DNA from: Clostridia bacterium
GTDB taxonomy: Bacteria; Bacillota; Clostridia; Christensenellales; Borkfalkiaceae
Length of the DNA stretch: 11,625 bases
Direction of reading: 5' to 3'
Assembly: GCA_017631725.1 (NCBI GenBank)
Contig: JAGBSS010000057.1
Location: 1-11,625, forward strand
The notes below the pieces were generated by a model, which saw only the letters and a list, made by a program, of their open reading frames with translations, did no database searches and had not been told where the DNA came from. The position numbers were made by a program, and so were the translations under genes. Shown one piece after another: positions 8,475-11,625 of this stretch (the stretch's first letter is position 1; the number at the start of each line of letters is the position of its first letter).

Positions 8475-9950
8475 TTATTTATAATTAGTTTGTTTTATTG
8501 GTTCACAAGTGACGTTTATACCAAGTTTTTTAAAGGTTTTTTGGTCCACGTGTGATAAAACAACGGTGGAGTGAAGTTCTGCACCCTTTAATTTATCTAA
8601 TTGGTCCATTGCCTTTTTTGCCGTTGGGTTAGTTGCTGCACAAACGGCTAACGAAATTAAAACTTCATCTGTATGAAGCCTTGGGTTTACACTTCCCATA
8701 TGGTTTACTTTTAATTGTTGAATTGGCTCTATAAGTGTAGAAGAAATTAAATCTATACTATCATCTATACCGCCAAGAACCTTTAATGCGTTAAGTAAAA
8801 CAGATGCCGCCGCCCCTAATAAATTACCAGTTTTACCCGTTACGATAATGCCACCATCTAATTCCATAGCGCAACAGGGTGTTCCCGTTATTTCTTGTTT
8901 TAAAAGGGCTTTTTTAACCACAGGTCTGTCGTTTATGGTTATTTGCATTTTTCTCATTAAAATTTCTATTTTAGAAACGACTTCTTTAGAAACTAAACCC
9001 TTTCTATTATCGTAAATAGCAGCATAATAACGGCGAATTATTTCTTGCTTTGCAGCGTCTATACAAACCTTGCTATCTATAATGCAGTTGCCCGCCATAT
9101 TAACGCCCATATCCGTTGGAGAGTTGTATGGCGACTTATCCATTATTTTATTTAACATTGCAGAAAGAACAGGGAAAATTTCCACGTCTCTATTATAATT
9201 TACTGCCGTTTCACCATAATAATCTAAATGGAATGGGTCTATCATATTCATATCGTCTAAATCTGCGGTTGCAGATTCGTACGCAACGTTTACAGGATGA
9301 TTAAGTGGTAAGTTCCAAACGGGGAAGGTTTCGTATTTAGCATAGCCTGCTTTTACACCCCTTTTGTATTCGTGGTAAAGTTGAGATAAGCAGGTTGCCA
9401 TTTTCCCACTACCTGGGCCGGGTGCAGTGACAACTACAAGTGGGCGAGTGGTCACAACGTATTCGTTTTTGCCATACCCTTCATCGCTAACAATTTTATC
9501 TACTTCAGATGGGTAGCCATCTATATGATAGTGCTTGTAAACTTTAATTCCAAGCATTTCCAAACGTTTTCTAAACGTTTCCGTTGCACCTTTATCAGAA
9601 TATCTGGTTAACACAACCGAACCAACGTAAAATCCGTTAGCCCTGAAAATTTCTATAAGCCTTAAAACGTCTTGATCGTAAGTTATACCAAGGTCAGACC
9701 TGTATTTGTTCTTTTCTATATCTTTAGAAGAAATTACAAGCAAAATTTCTGCTTTGTCCTTTAATTTGGTAAGCATTTTCATTTTGCTGTCTGGTAAAAA
9801 ACCCGGAAGCACACGAGAAGCGTGGAAATCATCAAAAAGTTTGCCACCAAATTCCAAGTAGAGTTTATCGCCAAACATTTCTACCCTTTCAAGTATTTTT
9901 GCCGATTGCATTTCAAGATATTTTACGTTGTCAAAACCTATTTTACTCAT
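8475..9950 (-). CDS. DUF1846 (UPF0371) family protein
   Basis: The 491-residue product matches the DUF1846/UPF0371 family, about 490-500 residues long, widespread in Bacillota and Actinobacteria and without an assigned reaction. The hallmark start IGFDNVKYLEMQS and LYLEFGGKLFDDFHASRVLPGF (30-51) are present. Further signatures are VVVTAPGPGSGKMATCLSQ (172-190, with GPGSGK at 178-183 resembling a phosphate-binding loop), PFHLDYYGETAVNYNRD (239-255), TDMGVNMAGNCIID (279-292) and a second glycine-rich stretch, TGKTGNLLGAAAS (371-383). It is soluble, with no signal peptide or membrane segment. It is the last gene of a three-gene unit, 14 bases after the PqqD-like gene. Those 14 bases hold no real Shine-Dalgarno, so translation probably depends on the upstream gene. 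Family assignment is confident. A nucleotide-dependent role is an inference from the loop, and any link with the kinase comes from gene order only. Confidence 0.92.
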   Translation of the reverse strand: MSKIGFDNVKYLEMQSAKILERVEMFGDKLYLEFGGKLFDDFHASRVLPGFLPDSKMKMLTKLKDKAEILLVISSKDIEKNKYRSDLGITYDQDVLRLIEIFRANGFYVGSVVLTRYSDKGATETFRKRLEMLGIKVYKHYHIDGYPSEVDKIVSDEGYGKNEYVVTTRPLVVVTAPGPGSGKMATCLSQLYHEYKRGVKAGYAKYETFPVWNLPLNHPVNVAYESATADLDDMNMIDPFHLDYYGETAVNYNRDVEIFPVLSAMLNKIMDKSPYNSPTDMGVNMAGNCIIDSKVCIDAAKQEIIRRYYAAIYDNRKGLVSKEVVSKIEILMRKMQITINDRPVVKKALLKQEITGTPCCAMELDGGIIVTGKTGNLLGAAASVLLNALKVLGGIDDSIDLISSTLIEPIQQLKVNHMGSVNPRLHTDEVLISLAVCAATNPTAKKAMDQLDKLKGAELHSTVVLSHVDQKTFKKLGINVTCEPIKQTNYK

Positions 9951-9964
9951 CTTTTTGTAAAAAA

Positions 9965-10234
9965 CTACTTAAGTAGCCCTGCCTCCACTAATTTCTGTAT
10001 AAAAGCCTTTGCATCTCTTAACGCAATTTCCTCGGTTATTTGACCAGAATATTCACTTAAAAGAGCATTTTTAAATTGTATTTCATCTACGTTTTCTTTT
10101 GCTAAATTAAATAAAAGCGCACCCGTACTGTTTAAAGTTATCATACCGTTAAAGTTTTTAGCAGCAGCACCTACCGCCACAACAACGTATTTTTCGCCAA
10201 TTTGTCTTAAAATAAAACCTTCTTTAAGTTTCAT
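9965..10234 (-). CDS. PqqD-like small protein (peptide-binding RRE fold)
   Basis: The 89-residue product resembles the PqqD family. The pattern is a beta-rich first half (FILRQIGEKYVVVAVG), then the core MITLNSTGALLFNLAKE (about 31-47), followed by helices ending DAKAFIQKLVEAGLLK. In the family, PqqD and related RiPP recognition elements form a small winged-helix domain that binds a precursor-peptide leader and presents it to a modifying enzyme. Its ATG lies in the last codons of the upstream kinase-like gene (11-nt overlap), with GGGGGA a few bases before it, and the DUF1846 gene follows. No peptide precursor or radical SAM partner is in the window, so its ligand is unknown. It could instead be an adaptor for the kinase-like protein. 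It should not be called pqqD, since no PQQ pathway is visible. Confidence 0.85.
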   Translation of the reverse strand: MKLKEGFILRQIGEKYVVVAVGAAAKNFNGMITLNSTGALLFNLAKENVDEIQFKNALLSEYSGQITEEIALRDAKAFIQKLVEAGLLK

Positions 10235-10949
10235 AATCTTCCCCCACCATGCCTTTAAAAGAAACCTTTGCAGATTCTGGGTCTATATTGCACTTTAGTA
10301 AATAAAGTCCAGATTCTTTAACAATTGCATCTATAAGGTCTAAAAGTTTAAACATATCTTCTGCATTACTTGGGCGCACCGTTTGTTCTAATAAAACGGG
10401 TATTGCCTTTTCAGCATTAATTTTTTCTATACTATTTTGCTCGCCCCTTGTTAAAACGCAAATGGCTTTTAAAGGAGCATAATCGTTAACGCCAATGTGA
10501 TGCTTGCCGTTCCAAGGCGAACCAAACAAATAAAACTTGCCGTTAATTCTTCTAATTATTGGCTTATCATCGTTTATAATAACCGCTTTGTCGCCTAAAA
10601 GCCTTTTCCAATAAGATGCGTGCGTTGACTTTCCCGTGCCACTTGGCGCTGTAAATAAATATGCGTTTCCGTTATATTTAACCGAACTGCAATGAAAAAG
10701 CATGCCTTGATATTGGCTTAAAAGTTTAGAACTAAAAATTCTGCTTAACGCAAGTGTTTCTAAATAAGATTCGGGGTAATCTTCTGGGTAGCAAGCAGAT
10801 TTTTCACGTTCTATGTCAGACTTTTCAATTTTAATTATAAATTCAGGCTCTTCTGCCCCCGCATAAATAAAATCGCTACAAAACCTTTTGCAATCTGCAT
10901 ATATGGGGTGAACCCCAAACACAACGTCTGCTATTTTAAGTTTAAACAT
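10224..10949 (-). CDS. HPr-kinase-like P-loop protein (putative peptide or protein kinase)
   Basis: The 241-residue protein has the C-terminal-domain layout of HPr kinase/phosphorylase. There is a pre-loop strand FHCSSVKYNGNAYLF (85-99), Walker A APSGTGKSTH (101-110), a Walker-B-like VIINDDKPII (123-132, tandem D127-D128 as in HPrK), and then a GSPWNGKHHIG loop (143-153). True HprK is about 310 residues with an N-terminal regulatory domain and other signatures, so this is not the catabolite-repression kinase. Related short HprK-like proteins beside PqqD-type genes include the lasso-peptide kinases PadeK and ThcoK, which phosphorylate a precursor peptide; similarity to them is inferred from motifs and context. 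It is the first gene of the unit with its own promoter. The AAGGG nearest the ATG is only two bases away; an AGGG about ten bases upstream is better placed. The substrate is unknown. Confidence 0.85.
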   Translation of the reverse strand: MFKLKIADVVFGVHPIYADCKRFCSDFIYAGAEEPEFIIKIEKSDIEREKSACYPEDYPESYLETLALSRIFSSKLLSQYQGMLFHCSSVKYNGNAYLFTAPSGTGKSTHASYWKRLLGDKAVIINDDKPIIRRINGKFYLFGSPWNGKHHIGVNDYAPLKAICVLTRGEQNSIEKINAEKAIPVLLEQTVRPSNAEDMFKLLDLIDAIVKESGLYLLKCNIDPESAKVSFKGMVGEDYET

Positions 10950-10981
10950 TACCCTTTTACCCTATCTTTAATATACAAACT

Positions 10982-11010
10982 ATTTTACCAAGAATCCATC
11001 TTTTTGTCAA
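10982..11010 (-). promoter_or_regulatory. Promoter of the kinase-PqqD-DUF1846 unit
   Basis: On the minus strand TTGACA (11005-11010), a 17-bp spacer and TAAAAT (10982-10987) preceded by TGG form a strong housekeeping promoter with an extended -10. The predicted start is near 10975, giving a leader of about 26 nt before the ATG at 10949. It shows that the unit starts with the kinase-like gene. Confidence 0.87.
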
Positions 11011-11058
11011 TACGAATTAACTTTTCCTTTTTAAATATTTGCTCTTTTTATTCTTTAT

Positions 11059-11075
11059 TTTTAACTATGTTAAAA
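11059..11075. repeat. Perfect short inverted repeat between the divergent kinase and apbE promoters
   Basis: TTTTAAC (11059-11065), TAT, GTTAAAA (11069-11075) is a perfect 7-3-7 palindrome. It starts 13 bases upstream of the apbE -35 box and about 50 bases upstream of the kinase -35 box. The size and position would suit a repressor or activator dimer, but the arms are A/T-rich and such a repeat can occur by chance. No U-tract or G/C stem makes it a terminator. Confidence 0.35.
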
Positions 11076-11087
11076 GTCAACTAAAAC

Positions 11088-11116
11088 TTGCAATTACTTT
11101 GCCAATGCTATATAAT
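11088..11116 (+). promoter_or_regulatory. apbE promoter, predicted leaderless
   Basis: TTGCAA (11088-11093), a 17-bp spacer and a perfect TATAAT (11111-11116). Six bases (AGAAAT) then lead directly to the ATG at 11123, so transcription should start on or within a base or two of the start codon. No Shine-Dalgarno sequence fits between. The arrangement repeats that of addB. Confidence 0.75.
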
Positions 11117-11122
11117 AGAAAT

Positions 11123-11625
11123 ATGAAGTTTTTAAAAAGGTTAATAGTTTTTTTAATATCAATAGTTTTGGTAGTTTTTAATTTATCTTGTGGGGCAAAC
11201 TACTCGCAAATTAATTTTACCTGTTTTGAAACGGGTATTAATATCGTCGTTGACAAAACTATCTCTAAAACCACCGAAACGGAAATAAAAAATTATTTGT
11301 TTAATTTAGAAGAAGAATCTTCTGTTAACCTTTCCACTTCTTTAATAAGTCAATATAACAACTTAGCCGTAAATTCAACCCCAAATTTATCTAACGAGTT
11401 AAAGGAAATTTTAGGTGTTTGCAAAAAGGTTTATTCTTTAACTAACGGCGGGTTTGACCCAACAATTTTCCCACTTGTTAAACTTTGGCAGTTTAACGCA
11501 GGCACTTATAAAAACCCTAATTTTATTCCACCGACCATAGAGCAAATTGTAAACGCTTTATCTAACGTTGGTTTTGATAAGATACAAGACCTTACCTACG
11601 TAAAAAATTCTATGGTGGAAATAGA
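11123..11625 (+). CDS. apbE: FAD:protein FMN transferase (ApbE), lipoprotein type, N-terminal 167 residues, cut by the right edge
   Basis: ApbE moves FMN from FAD onto a threonine of target flavoproteins, such as Rnf/Nqr subunits or secreted FMN-binding proteins, outside the membrane. The visible part has the ApbE order: a helix before SLISQYNN (73-80), which is where the substrate-site S-x-x-N pattern falls, then a short NSTPNLS segment. It is followed by the helix LKEILGVCKKVYSLTNG and the diagnostic GGFDPTIFPLVKLWQF (109-124). ApbE proteins are about 330-350 residues, so roughly half is missing, including the metal-binding C-terminal region. The N-terminus (MKFLKR, hydrophobic stretch 7-19) ends in NLSC with the likely lipidation cysteine C23; asparagine at -3 is unusual for a lipobox. 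The frame is open to the edge. It is divergent from the kinase unit and may belong to a different pathway; its flavin target is not in the window. Confidence 0.93.
   Translation, partial: MKFLKRLIVFLISIVLVVFNLSCGANYSQINFTCFETGINIVVDKTISKTTETEIKNYLFNLEEESSVNLSTSLISQYNNLAVNSTPNLSNELKEILGVCKKVYSLTNGGFDPTIFPLVKLWQFNAGTYKNPNFIPPTIEQIVNALSNVGFDKIQDLTYVKNSMVEI

Noticed and set aside
10224..10949. Calling the kinase-like gene hprK
   Set aside because: It is about 70 residues too short, has no HprK N-terminal domain, and sits beside a PqqD-like gene rather than lgt or phosphotransferase genes.
10957..11010. A 17-codon minus-strand frame starting with TTG ahead of the kinase gene, considered as a RiPP precursor
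   Set aside because: It overlaps the -35 and -10 boxes, so it would not be transcribed from that promoter. It has no well-placed ribosome site and no leader-core pattern.
11052..11080. Second minus-strand promoter, TTGACT-N17-TAAAGA
   Set aside because: The -10 matches only half of the consensus, and a much better promoter lies closer to the gene.

Overview
The window looks like chromosomal DNA of an AT-rich, low-GC Gram-positive bacterium (Bacillota, probably an uncultured gut Clostridia-type lineage). Support comes from the A/T-rich codon choice, an AddAB rather than RecBCD nuclease-helicase, a CIRCE-controlled groESL operon, lipoprotein signal peptides and TTGACA/TATAAT promoters. Genus cannot be set from this sequence. 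I see no mobile elements, CRISPR, tRNA or rRNA. The seven complete genes end in TAA (4) or TAG (3), none in TGA.

Layout. (1) 1-5161, minus strand: addB followed by addA with an 11-nt overlap, the two subunits of the double-strand-break-processing helicase-nuclease; addA runs off the left edge after 698 codons. (2) 5162-5261: a tight divergent promoter region. (3) 5262-6314, plus strand: an unrecognised lipoprotein of 350 residues, closed by a hairpin terminator. (4) 6404-8431, minus strand: groES-groEL with a strong promoter, a CIRCE operator and a terminator shared between the two converging units. (5) 8475-11010, minus strand: a three-gene unit with its own promoter, encoding an HPr-kinase-like P-loop protein, a small PqqD-like protein and a DUF1846 (UPF0371) protein. 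(6) 11123-11625, plus strand: the first 167 codons of a lipoprotein-type ApbE (FAD:protein FMN transferase), cut by the right edge.

How the parts work together. AddAB (DNA repair) and GroESL (protein folding) are housekeeping systems. The most unusual part is the kinase-PqqD-DUF1846 unit. HPr-kinase-like proteins and PqqD-type peptide-binding domains are known from RiPP peptide-modification pathways, but no precursor peptide, radical SAM enzyme, protease or transporter is seen here, and the third gene belongs to a family without an assigned role. The other notable signal is at the promoters: addB and apbE each have a -10 box exactly six bases before the ATG and no Shine-Dalgarno sequence, which predicts leaderless mRNAs, while other genes in the window have ordinary leaders.
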